DNA of 64,000 nucleotides from Isoetes taiwanensis. Taxonomy: Eukaryota; Streptophyta; Lycopodiopsida; Isoetales; Isoetaceae. The notes below the pieces were generated by a model that was given only the letters and a program-made list of their open reading frames with translations, made no database searches and was not told where the DNA came from. The stretch lies in contig JAJEKV010000505.1 of assembly GCA_021234155.1 (NCBI GenBank), positions 62,001 through 126,000 on the forward strand. Direction: 5' to 3'. The position numbers and the translations under genes were made by a program. Below are positions 46,376 through 56,604 of the stretch, piece after piece. How positions within the stretch are numbered: the first letter of the stretch is position 1; every line of letters starts with the position of its first letter.

Positions 46376-48556
46376 TTAGTAGCCAGCCATCTGTTTGAAC
46401 CGTTTCATTGTTAATGCAGCAAGATTGCACGTCCATGGGTCCTCAAATGCCAATTCAATGATATTTTCTTCAGTTTTCAGTCTGAGAATATTGCAACATT
46501 TTAAACCTAATCTAATTTCTAAGGAAGAATAATCCTTAGCAAACTTTGTCCTATTCCAGCGTGGTCCTTGTGAAAACCTGTATTCTTTAGAATTCAAATA
46601 CAGATTTGTATTTGCACTACCATCTATGCAGACGCTAAATTCAGCTTTGCCACAGGCCAAATATTTGTCCAACTGTTGACAGAGACGCAAATCACACGAT
46701 ACCCATTCATCAATAGTCGCAGATTTACGTTGTCCACCTAAACCATATTTACTTATGGGCAGACAGTGGACCCGAATTTTTGCATCCAGATCATTGGCAT
46801 TCAATGTATAAGATGCCTTTTTTTCATGCTCTATTATGATGGGTTTGTCCATAATTACCACACTTGTGCCATCTCTATAAAGGCGATCCCATTGGACAAC
46901 AAAAATCTTGTATTCACCTGAACAGCTCCATTGTGCTGTGACTTCCTTCCCAATAGATGCTTCTGTCTGTACTATGAGTCCCTCAATTCCATTTCCTGAC
47001 ACACTAGAAGTTGAACTTAAAGTATCATCAGTAGTGGATAATGAAGTGCTTCCCATATTTGTTAAAATTTCCTCTTTCACTTTCCATAAACTTTGCAAAA
47101 TGACTCCAAAATCAGTTGGCCGATTCTCAGGATTTTGTTGGCAGCATTTTCCAAGTAGCTCACAAAGCTTTTGTGGGGTTTCAGGAGGCCACACAGGTTC
47201 TAAAGCACTAAAATCTCCTGTGAGGATCTGGTAACAGGTAACTCCAAAGCTATATATATCAGTGGAAAATGAATAGCTTCTGCCATCTGGTGATGATATT
47301 TCTGGTGCCATGTATCTCCTAGTCCCGACAGGCCTTGTGTTTAATGAATCTGAATGAAAATTGGCCTTAGACCGCCCAAAATCAGCGAGTTTAACTTGGA
47401 AATATTCTGTTCTACTAACGCCCATAACTTTTTTGTTAACCAGCATATTACTAGGTTTCATGTCTCTGTAAATAACTAAATTTCTATGCAAGTAGTCCAT
47501 ACCTTTGGCAATCTGCAACATTATGTCTACTGCATCTTCAAGTAAAAATGGTGATGCATTATCAGGTCTCTTCCTCTCTCTGATTAATTTGTCAAGATCC
47601 TTTTCCAAAAGCTCCATAGCCAAGCAGATTTTGTCATTAGCTCTATAGACACCAATAAGTTGCACCACCTGTGGATGAGAAGGCTGTAAGCTTGCCATGA
47701 TATCTTGTTCGTTACTATGGGCTTCGATTGCCATCTCCTTTACAGCTACTGGCAAACCAAGAATTGTAGCTTTTTTTACTATACCAAAACCTCCTTTCCC
47801 TAAAAATCCATTTGGCAAGTAATTTACATCCTTCATATGAATAAAGGGAATCTGGATAGGCTCTCGGCGAGAAGCATTAATCCTTTCCTCTATCTTTTTC
47901 TGCAGATGCTTTATCAAGCTGCCCTTAATACCGGATGTCATATGCAAATCCCCAACCTGTCTTAACAATTCAGAAAAATCATTGTGGGAATGCTGCTTCA
48001 ACCAGGTCCGCGTGATGATGCCATCGTACTTCACCTTCATCTGCAGCTGCTTAATCTGCTGCACCTTCTCCTGATTTTCAGAAACCAGGCATTCAAGGAG
48101 CCTGTTCAACATTTGGATATATTCCGTCATGTCCTCCAAAATGTCCATAAACTCATTAGGGTTTTCCTGCCATATCACTGCTGAATGAAACCATGCCTCA
48201 GTCCTGTATTTTTTGACCAGTTCCAATGCGCGCTCCAGTACAAGTACCACACAATCTCCAACCTTATTTGTGGCCGGACTATCTATCTCCTCTTGAAAGA
48301 ACGCGTTCCAGTAACGAATGTATTCCAAAAGCTCACAACACCTTCTGCTGAGTAAAGAGCATTGTTCCTTGTTGATTGCTGCCTCTTTTGCACAGTCTAT
48401 GACCATTTGAGCTACATTACATACTTTACCAGACCAATTTGTGTTAAATTCTAGCCCGTTTTCAGGTTGAATCTCGGGAGGTATTAAGGAACGGATTCTA
48501 CCAATCCACTGCATTAGAATAGAAATAATACGTACAAAGAGATCCTTTAGGATCAT
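46376..48556 (-). CDS. MLKL-like helical bundle + TKL-type protein kinase + AIR9-like C-terminal modules
   Basis: The first ATG in this long open frame is at 48556, giving 726 aa. The frame stays open upstream to 48688, with a plausible splice acceptor (TGTGCAG) just before 48579, so an upstream exon may exist. Residue numbers below count from the ATG. About 46-170: helical bundle with AAINKEQCSLLSRR (59-72), resembling the MLKL/HeLo N-terminal domain. About 250-495: kinase with glycine loop LGKGGFG (252-258), VAVK lysine 273, YRDMKPSN (Asp365, Asn370; Tyr replaces the usual His), DFG (392-394) and APE (417-419). Thus the ATP and Mg residues are present and it is probably active. About 525-615: Ig-like A9-type repeat as in plant AIR9 (YTLNANDLDAKIRVHCLP). 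About 625-724: PH-like end (LALTMKRF-type helix) as at the AIR9 C terminus. The family calls come from recognised motifs, not a search. Probably cytosolic or membrane-associated signalling; the substrate is unknown. Confidence 0.88.
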   Translation of the reverse strand: MILKDLFVRIISILMQWIGRIRSLIPPEIQPENGLEFNTNWSGKVCNVAQMVIDCAKEAAINKEQCSLLSRRCCELLEYIRYWNAFFQEEIDSPATNKVGDCVVLVLERALELVKKYRTEAWFHSAVIWQENPNEFMDILEDMTEYIQMLNRLLECLVSENQEKVQQIKQLQMKVKYDGIITRTWLKQHSHNDFSELLRQVGDLHMTSGIKGSLIKHLQKKIEERINASRREPIQIPFIHMKDVNYLPNGFLGKGGFGIVKKATILGLPVAVKEMAIEAHSNEQDIMASLQPSHPQVVQLIGVYRANDKICLAMELLEKDLDKLIRERKRPDNASPFLLEDAVDIMLQIAKGMDYLHRNLVIYRDMKPSNMLVNKKVMGVSRTEYFQVKLADFGRSKANFHSDSLNTRPVGTRRYMAPEISSPDGRSYSFSTDIYSFGVTCYQILTGDFSALEPVWPPETPQKLCELLGKCCQQNPENRPTDFGVILQSLWKVKEEILTNMGSTSLSTTDDTLSSTSSVSGNGIEGLIVQTEASIGKEVTAQWSCSGEYKIFVVQWDRLYRDGTSVVIMDKPIIIEHEKKASYTLNANDLDAKIRVHCLPISKYGLGGQRKSATIDEWVSCDLRLCQQLDKYLACGKAEFSVCIDGSANTNLYLNSKEYRFSQGPRWNRTKFAKDYSSLEIRLGLKCCNILRLKTEENIIELAFEDPWTCNLAALTMKRFKQMAGY

Positions 48557-48810
48557 CAAAAACTCAATCAGAGTTAAAACTGCACATACCCAAATAGGCT
48601 GCTCCCCAAATGATACTCTGGCAGCAAGACAATAAGGGTAAAAGACAGGCACTGAAGGTGCACCGCATTGCAGATATGCTTGCAGCAAGTTACAGTAAGA
48701 CTAAGAACTTGTTGCTTGCGCCTAATTTGTTGACTAATTAGCGCCCATGCCACAAAAACTCGTTTGCTAACTTTATCAAAGTTATACTTTGGCCCTTTCA
48801 AATTCTCTCT
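48557..48810 (-). other. Possible upstream intron/5' UTR of the kinase gene
   Basis: The minus strand here has an alternative 75-codon frame (48801-48574) with MKGPKYNFDKVSKRVFVAWA in another register. A pyrimidine-rich acceptor-like site at 48581-48580 would join an upstream exon to the kinase frame. I cannot decide between 5' UTR and intron from sequence alone. Confidence 0.35.
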
Positions 48811-49860
48811 GATTTTGCATTTACACGGGATCCTTTCAGACTATGCGTGATTTTGCATTTATTTGTGATGGTTGACCAAACTCGAAATTACAATAACAGC
48901 TGTCGGTGCATGAAAGGGTGAAGGAATTTCCTAATCGTAGTTGACCTGCTTGCGGTCCCTACGTAATTTGCAGGCCATGTCGTGCTTTAAATTAATCGCC
49001 CGGCTTTGTTGTCGGATCACTGGTGTAGAGGGTTTTCTTCTACTGCTGGAAAGAAGAGAGGGTTTTCTACTGCTGCTAAGAAGAGACATATCACGGATGG
49101 TATCCGGACCAAAACTCAATATAATTTTGGTTATAAACTCCAAACCTACTTATTTTAGTCTTCCAATGCAAACCATCTTCAAAAATATGGTTTTCAATCT
49201 TTTCTGTGATGTGTACTAGACCATGTCTCACCCCAATTGATGTCCTTCATTAACAAGTACTCAATTCCAAGCAACATATGTGCATTCAACGTATTCAAGC
49301 ACATTTGGTTTCTCAAATATACCTCCAGTGCTCGTGCTCCACGTAGCGCAATATGTCTTCAGTATTAAAAGTGCACGGTTTTCTACTGCTATGAATACTT
49401 TGGTCACAAATAATAAATGTGATGTCTCTGCATACTTGAAGGAATTGCAATCTATGGCAGATCATATGGATGTTTAACCCTTCTAAGGATATTCTTTATG
49501 AGCCAGAGCAGTGTGCTAGTGCATTCGCTCAGACAGGGAAATCAGTGATTATACAACTCGTATTTGTATGTATTCGGAATTTAGTTTCTCATACAGCTGT
49601 ATGTCACTTCACGGGTTAGTTTCTTGATCTCAGTAGAATGCATTTTTGGCCTTGAAAGTCCTTAACAAAAAGAATAAATTTTGCTTGATCATGTTTGATT
49701 CTCCAGTTGCTTTGTGGAGCATGGAGTAGAGCCTTTGTGGGGACACTATCTGCCATATCAAGCTTACACATTTGGTTTTGTGTCTAATAAGTATAGTGCT
49801 CTTTGCATGCCTTGTTGGTTTGCCTTGAAACACTTTCCAATTGAATTGCAAGTCTCTGAG
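48811..49860. other. Unassigned, with possible Copia gag-like scrap
   Basis: Includes a 30-bp imperfect duplication at 49020-49090 (GAGGGTTTTCTTCTACTGCT and GAGGGTTTTCTACTGCTGCT). The plus-strand frame 49280-49477 ends TNNKCDVSAYLKELQSMADH, which resembles the helix of Ty1/Copia gag proteins (K-G-x-V-x-EYL--LK-xADxL), but the match is short and the frame stops soon after. Weak. Confidence 0.3.
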
Positions 49861-49868
49861 TTACTGAT

Positions 49869-50240
49869 GGCTATTGTTAATGGTTTGGGATTGCATCTTG
49901 CCTACTCTATTGTCAATGGTTCCCGCATTTTTATTTCTCTGCCTATTTCTAGCTCACTACCAAAGTCTATCATGATTAGGAGTTGCCCTTTATTCTTCAA
50001 ATATCATCTATCTTTGTTCAATGGTGAGTTAGGTAAGATGTTCCTTGAACAAGTTCTGAAGATTCTTGGTGGCTATTGTTAATGGTCTGGGGTTCCATCT
50101 TGCCCACTCTATATTGGCAATGGTTCTCGCATTTGTATTTCTTTGCCTATTTCTACCTCACTACCAAAGTATGTCATGATTAGGAGTGGCCCTTTGTTCT
50201 TCAAATATCATCTATCTTTGTTCAATGGTGAGTTAGGCAA
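49869..50240 (+). repeat. 169-bp tandem duplication with a 203-bp period
   Basis: GGCTATTGTTAATGGTTTGG (49869) through GGTGAGTTAGGTAAG (50037) recurs from 50072 to 50240 at about 90% identity. The first copy is inside a 122-codon open frame (49714-50082) and the second is not open in the same way. The frame translates as a Leu/Ser-rich peptide I cannot assign. Confidence 0.85.
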
Positions 50241-52590
50241 GTTTAAATTTGGATTTTCCGGTTTGGAGGAAAACTTTTTGGATTTTTCTTTAGGCCAGAT
50301 TTACTAAGATTTTGAGATTGTATTGGGGAATTTAGATGCTGAGAAAAAATCCCGATTTCTAAAAATCGAAGATGCATTTTTTTCCTATGATTTCTAAACT
50401 TTCCCTTATCCATTCCGAGCCTTCAGCATTGCAGCTGTCGAAGCGTGCATGCTAGCCATATGGATATATGGATTGGCATGCTTTTATATTTTTGCATTCG
50501 GTTTTTTTCTTCAGTTGGGAGATCCGATTGCATTGCCATGTTTTGACCTTCATCAAATCTCAGATGTGCTGAGGCGATTGCATGCATTAGAGTTTTTTTG
50601 AGATCAAATAAGGGCCCTTACTCGATGCCACGTCCAAAAGCTCGCGGCCAATGGAGAGCCGAGCTTGTACAGAACTTTTTTACCGAGCCTTGGTTTCGCC
50701 TTTCCAGGTGTCAACTGCGCGTAGCTTCGGTAATATCCGTGCCTCTAGCCGGGTGTCAGTTACACACACGCGCAATTATAACCGTTAGCTCCCACCCTCA
50801 ATTCCCCGCCGTGTGTTTTCCACAACGTAGTTTTGCGCGAAGATCGATTTGCCCGCCAAGGGAGCTTCGGTTCACTTTCGAACCGCCGACTTGGCGCTTA
50901 AAGGGAGTTTCGACCACGGAAAAACTCGATCAAGGTAAAAATCGCGTAGCCTTTCCTAGTATTTCGATTCGGCTCCATTCTCGATTTGAATTACGCGGAC
51001 TAGATGGCTATAAGCTCTATCACATCCCGAAAATGAGTTTGAAAGCTTCGTGGTGTCGACCGAGCTTTGTTACACTCCAACCCCGCAATGCGAGGTGAAT
51101 GGCGAAGTCAAAAGATGCGAGGAGAAATGATGTTTCGCACATTGGAAGGCTTTGGTGGTCGGATTTCGATCAGGCAAAAGAGATATTTGTACAAGTAAGG
51201 TATGTATACACTCCAAAACGTGATATGGCAAAAAGAAAAAAATAAGCAAGCGGCTAACTTTCCCACGGTTAGAAGCAAATTGTGAGTATGTAATTCTATG
51301 CAATCCATATTCAAATTAGTTCGCCACTTATCCGGTTCATTCCTATTCTCGGTTTTGTGTATATCCGATGTGGAGAACAACAACTCTTCACACTCGATAA
51401 GTAGTGTTTTCCATTGCTTTCACCAAGATATGGGTCGCTTGTTGTTGAAGGCAAATACACCAAGATGTTTACAGGGGAAAGGGTATATGGTTTCGAGGTA
51501 TGAATACTCTCCACGAAGATCCAATCTAACTGAGCTTCCATTGCCCAGCACGTCCGATTTATACCCGTGCCTCCGGATGCCACTTCTATCTTATTAGCAC
51601 GGAGTAAGTTGTCGCAGAAATGTTCCGCGGCATTGAAGGAGAAGGGAGGAGTCCTGGTGCATGTGAAGATAAATTTAGGAATTGATCTGTTCATTGCCAT
51701 ATTCAAGAGCGCCGACAATGTAAAGAAGACCTTGAAGATGTTTTTGATCCGACGAGATTAGTCCAAGAAGATAATCTTGAAAGCCCAAACGATTCAATCC
51801 CCGAAAGCGGATGAAGAAGAATTGAGCCCTTATACCTAGTAAAAAGCAAAGAAAACTCGAGAAATTATAAGTGCCATTAGTGAAATAGAAATGATCTGAA
51901 TGAAGGCTCGATAAATGGGGATTTGGTTGCTCCCCCGGTCCACAAGCTCAAAGAAGCCAATGAAGTTAGAAGTGGCCATTAGATGGATCAAAGTTCCAAA
52001 GCGCTGGCTCTTCCCCTATGATAGTAATAACTCTCTCCCAGAGAATTCAAATTGAATCAGTCATCTCCTATCTCTCATCGAATAGCCATTATATATTAAT
52101 GGGTTAAATTTGAGCGTTCTTTTCAGCCCATTGAATAATGCGTGCATGAGATGAGTGCCTTTACAAAAACTCATAGATTATATTGAAAGCCCATTGTATT
52201 TTCTAATTTTATACATTATTTAAACGGAACTTCACTCAAGTTGTCCATTAAGCGCCCTTTCAATATGTACCGGTCCAAAAATGTGCTAACTATTTAAAAA
52301 ATCATGATTATATTGAAATGTATATTTTATTCTAATTATTTTATTTGTTTATTTTTCCGGTTTAGCCATTATAGCCTCTTCGCCATGTCATACCGAAGAT
52401 CGAGCTTGTATTTACAATTCAATTAAAAATTTTTCCCTTTTTTCAAAGGTATCTAGCGATTTTTTTTTGATCCTTCCGAAGCATCAAAATTAGAACCGGG
52501 ATCATGACAATGTAGTTTAAAACTATTAAAAGGGATATCGTAAAGTATTTTTCAAGCAAATTCCATGAATGGCAGCCGCTATCATACTTT
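50241..52590. other. No assigned gene; one 166-codon GC-rich frame
   Basis: The frame 50598-51098 (plus) is Arg-, Pro- and Ser-rich with no recognisable domain. It lies in a GC-rich patch within AT-rich DNA, like the patch at 10770-11040, which suggests a transposon-derived segment. Opposing frames at 51311-51718 (135 codons minus) and 51298-51597 overlap and are probably chance. Confidence 0.3.
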
Positions 52591-52599
52591 TCAAAGCAT

Positions 52600-54710
52600 A
52601 TTTGCCATGCAATTTAACCCCTTTGTTTTTTTATAATGCTTGTATTTGGCCATCATTTCAATATCATAAATAATTTGAAACTTAATCCAAGCAATAGAGA
52701 TTTTATGACCACCATAAAGACATCTATTTCTATGCTTCCAAATGTTCCATAGATGAGTTTCTAAAAGGCTCATTGTTGGAAATAAATTCAATTATATTCC
52801 CAGGTTTTGAAATGCCAAAGATCCAAAAATTATCAATTGTTTGACATGTAAAAATGTGCTGCACACTTTCAATGGAATTACAATCAAGAGGACAAAGTTG
52901 AGATATGACATGATCTGAGCTTGAATAGATTCTGTGAACAAGTTCCAAATAAGGAATACTTTTATTAGCTAAAAGCCAGGTGAAGAAAGCAACCTTTAGC
53001 GGGCAGTAACTTCTCCAGGTTTTTTTAAATAGCACAGATTCAAGATCAGAATTAATATTCCAATACTTTCCAGCTTTAGATTTGGGATAGTCTCGAGTTA
53101 GATGGGCATAAGTATTGGAGAATTTGTAGATTTTCTTATCTCCACAAGACCAATGAATATTACATATTGTATTAGGATCAATCTTAATAGCTTTCACAGA
53201 TCTCATAATATGATCAAAAAGGATTTTATCAGAGGTAGTGCCACCAATTTTGGATCTAAATCTCGTCCGGGGAGATCCATTTATTATCTGTCATAGATCA
53301 CCTAAACATGAAATACCTTTTGCATCCATTTTACGTAAATTAAGGATGTTTCAAAGCTAAAGGTCTTTGATCTCAAAAGCTAAATTAAATTCGAGAAAAT
53401 ACTAGTATTATGGTAGGAATCATCACGATGGATCATAAGAATAAGCTTTAGAGACCTTCTTCCGGGATATAATTAAGTTTCTCATTAAAGAGGCGTGTTG
53501 GCACGATCTTTTAAATCAAAGAAAGCGAGAATGGGCAAATGATGATTGTTGAAGGGTGCCCTTCAAAACCTCTTTTTTGCAACCAATACTTGGTAAATGA
53601 AGTAGCAGGATTGCCCCGATTATATAAAGTCTTCGGACATATTTCCACCATAAAGCATGACCTTGAAGAAGTAAGTTTTTGCAACCAAGCCCTCCTTTAT
53701 CTTTTTTCTGAGTAACATAGTTCCATTTAACCATATGGTTTTTTCCCCACATATAGTTCCTTACAATTCTCTCAATTTGCTGATAGATACATTTTGGCGC
53801 CAAGAGAGCAGACGAAAAATAAATATGAGAACTAGAAAGAACTGAGTTAGCAATGATAGTTCTCCCTGCTAAAGATAGATAGCTACCATAATTATTGAGC
53901 TTTCTCCTAATCTTGGAGACAATGGGAGACCAAAGATTCTTGACACTTGTGTCCAATGAAAGAGGTATTCCAAGAAGAGTAGTAAAATGACTGAAGTCAA
54001 AGCATTTAATGCCAAAGATATCAGATTGATTGGACTCTCCAAGGACGATACATTTTTGCTTGTTGAGGTAGATCCCAGAGGCAACACTGAATCCCTTAAT
54101 AGCATTTAGGAAGAATTCAATGTTATTTATCTCATTCTTCAAGAAGCTGAAAGAATCATCAGCAATTGATTAACATTATCAGAAAGCCTTAATCCTTCAA
54201 TATTTCCAATCTGCTGATGGTGCTGAATTACTCTTGTTAGCATTTCAGCTACAATAATAAATAGGTAGGGGGGTAAAGGACAACCCTGCCTAACTCCTTT
54301 GTTCAAAGAAAAGAATCTGCTTGGAGAACCATTAATTATAATTGAAGACTGAGATCTTAAGTTGAGGCCCATGATCAAATCAATTAATTTGGTAGGAAAG
54401 CCAATTTTTTGAAGGGCAAGAATTAGAAAGTCCCATCTAACTGTATCAAAGGCCTTAGAAAAGTCAAGCTTCAGGAGAACACAGTTTTCATTTGAAATTC
54501 TTGCCCAATGCATGCCCTCCATAGCTGCTATGTAATTGTCAAGAATATACCTATACCTATTGGGCCGAGAACGCTTAATTGGTGCAAACTTATATTTTTG
54601 AAGGTAACCTTTGATTCTATTGGCTATAATTTTTGCACAGAGTTTGTAAGTTGTATTGGTCAATGATATAGGCCTCCAGTCACTAAAAGTCAATCAAATA
54701 TCATCTCCGA
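52600..54710 (-). mobile_element. L1-type LINE ORF2 fragment, copy A
   Basis: Minus-strand order: reverse transcriptase at 54693-54139 (WRPISLTNTTYKLCAKIIAN, LLKLDFSKAFDTVRWDFL, GVRQGCPLPPYLFI); then, one frame over, IADDSFSFLKNE with the catalytic ADD near 54160; thumb 54142-53516 (LSLAGRTIIANSVLSS, RNYMWG); then a zinc-binding end at about 53020-52850 (WRSYCPLKVAFFTWLLANKS ... CPLDCNSIESVQHIFTC). A one-base shift lies just before the ADD motif, and a more damaged stretch at 53280-53520. The endonuclease and 5' part are absent. It is the same element as copy B (61600-63146), which lacks the reverse-transcriptase palm. Confidence 0.9.
54139..54693 (-). pseudogene. LINE reverse transcriptase palm fragment
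   Basis: A 184-codon frame covering reverse-transcriptase blocks from RPISL to GLRLSDNV. The frame is lost at about 54170, so the catalytic ADDS peptide falls in the next frame. Part of LINE copy A. Confidence 0.85.
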
Positions 54711-54765
54711 GAGAAATTGAACTTGGCAAGCCAACCCTTTGTAATTGTCGACTTCATTATATTTT

Positions 54766-54807
54766 CACACACACACGCGCGCGCACGCACACACACACAC
54801 ACACACA
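54766..54807. repeat. CA/CG dinucleotide microsatellite
   Basis: Alternating purine-pyrimidine tract: CA units, a central CGCGCGCACGCA part, then nine CA units. The alternation would favour Z-DNA (inference). It lies at the truncated 5' edge of LINE copy A. Confidence 0.9.
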
Positions 54808-54837
54808 TTTTTACTTATGCATAGCCAAGATATGCAA

Positions 54838-54896
54838 TCTAAATGCACAAATCTAAATACCTAAATCCTAAGACCCTAAATCATAATCCCTAAATT
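54838..54896. repeat. Degenerate telomere-like 7-bp repeats
   Basis: CTAAATACCTAAATCCTAAG, then ACCCTAAATCATAATCCCTAAA: the plant telomere motif CCCTAAA with drift in most units. CCCTAAACCCTAAA also occurs at 55394-55407 and at 63475-63488 in the duplicate. Interstitial, not a chromosome end. Confidence 0.55.
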
Positions 54897-55065
54897 TGTG
54901 GTGTGAAGAATTGTTGATATCATTGCATGCTCCATCTGTCATGCATATTACATCCTAATTCTTCAGAATTCATAAAATGACAAAGACAAAATTATTGTCG
55001 AGCTTTGATTAACATTTGTCATGTTTTAACTCATGATGATTGTTCAGTGGTTCTATTTGAACTTG

Positions 55066-55845
55066 AATTGGTGTGGAGGTTGAAGTTGTTCGTGCATATT
55101 GGTAGAGTAAGGTTGCTAAATTAGCAAGGTATTGAAGAAAATAATTGCATTAAATAATACGTGAAACGAAAAATGATAAAAAAGTTTACAGGGTTTAAGC
55201 TTTTGCGATGAGTGTGTAGGTGAAGATATTATATGTATATGTGGTTTATTTATATGTCCGGACTAATGTATTATGATTCCATGTCTAAACACATCCGACA
55301 AATTTAATGAGAAGATCTATGGTGTCATGATATGGTTGATATGAAGCATTGTTATGATAAGCGTAAATCCTAAATTGAACTCCATAACATTTAACCCTAA
55401 ACCCTAAATGGATGCCCACAAATTCTATGACAAAATCGTCAATCCTAAATCATAAACACCAAACATCTCAAGAGCATTAGCGAACCTGAACTTAGTCAAG
55501 TGCTCCAAGTCCAATAGTAATTATTGGCTGTGTTATTTCATTGCTTGCAATCCGAATATTAGTAGGATCGGCAAAGAGCCAAAGGCAATACTTGAAGTTA
55601 CAACTAAAAACTTTAGAATAGTCCCTCAAAAGACTTAACATATAAAAACTCGTTTCTTCAATTGCAACCATGCTACTATAAACATGCGACCATGCCACTA
55701 TATATCTTTGCAAAGCCATCGCCACTTTGCCACTATATATTTGCATGCAAGTTGTGAAACAGATTTGAAACCAATGTAAAAATTTTTTTTAAGGCAAGCC
55801 ATACAAAATTGACTCGTTAAATAATACATATGAAAAACCACAATA
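55066..55845. repeat. AT-rich 0.8-kb repeat unit, copy A
   Basis: Runs from TTGGTGTGG-GGTTGAAGTT to AAAACCACAATAG and recurs at 63147-63917 with about 95% identity. A shorter, internally deleted copy of its right half is at 57463-57640. It contains an 84-codon minus-strand frame (55746-55492) that is also open in the duplicate (90 codons, 63843-63571) but matches no family I know. Confidence 0.85.
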
Positions 55846-55873
55846 GAAGGAAGGAAGGAAGGAAGGAAGGAAG
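55846..55873. repeat. GAAG microsatellite, tail of a minus-strand LINE
   Basis: Seven GAAG units directly adjoin the 3' end of the LINE remnant to the right, so on the minus strand the LINE ends in a CTTC repeat. In the duplicate (about 63915) the tail is reduced to GAAGGAA. Confidence 0.85.
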
Positions 55874-56604
55874 TATATTTTAACGTCCCCAGAGGCCAAA
55901 TCTGGCCTATGAGACGGTTATAGACAAAGAGGGCATGAGCCCTACAAAAACTCGGGAGCTATGCCCCGTAACAAGTCTCAAATACCAAAAACAAAACAGG
56001 CGGGCATAAGCCCAAGCAGAACTCGGGGGCTATGCCCCATAACAATGTAACCAATAAAACGAAAGGGTGAAACCAACCAAAACCAAACCAAACCGGAGGC
56101 GGGAAGCACCGGGCTATACAAAAACTGTCCATGGATCAATCAGCCAATGATCTCAGATGGCAGCCTGGCCTCCCTCAGACACCGCCCACTTAGATAAATG
56201 AAGCCATGGACTCGGCATAATTCTTCCTTCCGTCTTTAGAGCTGCGCGGGGGTAAGGTCTTCCTGGACAGAGAAGGCGGTTCCTTTCAAGTGTTTGCCAT
56301 GACGGAGGATGTGTAATCTGGACAAGCCATCCCGAAAACGGACTAGCAAGTCTCGGGGTCCGGGTCGTCTTCGCCCAACTTCGGCAGCGGAGAGGATGCC
56401 GCCCCGCCTGTATTGCATTACATGAGTAAAAAGCGGGTCCACCTCAACTATAGCAGAAGTGTCACTCGCCTCTTCCACTCTATAATGCGAGGTTCGTATG
56501 ACGTGTGCTCTGTGGGCTCTACTAGGTCCTAACGGGACCTTCACTTTCGCCTGGGCAAACAATTCTCGGCCGGGCGACCGTGTGGGCCTAGGCACCGTGA
56601 GCAT
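55874..56604 (-). mobile_element. LINE remnant: ORF1 piece joined to a 3' UTR
   Basis: The minus-strand frame 56604-56236 (122 codons) ends LLVRFRDGLSRLHILRHGKH and LKGTAFSVQEDLTPAQL, matching the RNA-binding-like end of plant LINE ORF1 proteins (LVRF...LKG...EDLT). The 3' UTR follows directly, with no ORF2, so the middle is deleted. The UTR has a tandem pair of about 45 bases (ACTCGGGAGCTATGCCCC near 55950; ACTCGGGGGCTATGCCCC near 56022) and a terminal nested stem: CGTC...GACG (55884-55916) around AGGCCA/TGGCCT. Confidence 0.7.

Noticed and set aside
46908..48184. Plus-strand frames of 108 and 66 codons inside the kinase gene
   Set aside because: They are antisense shadows of the kinase coding sequence.
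48557..48688. Extending the kinase to a start at 48688
   Set aside because: The codon there is TTG, not ATG; the first ATG in frame is at 48556, and the upstream part shows an acceptor-like site.
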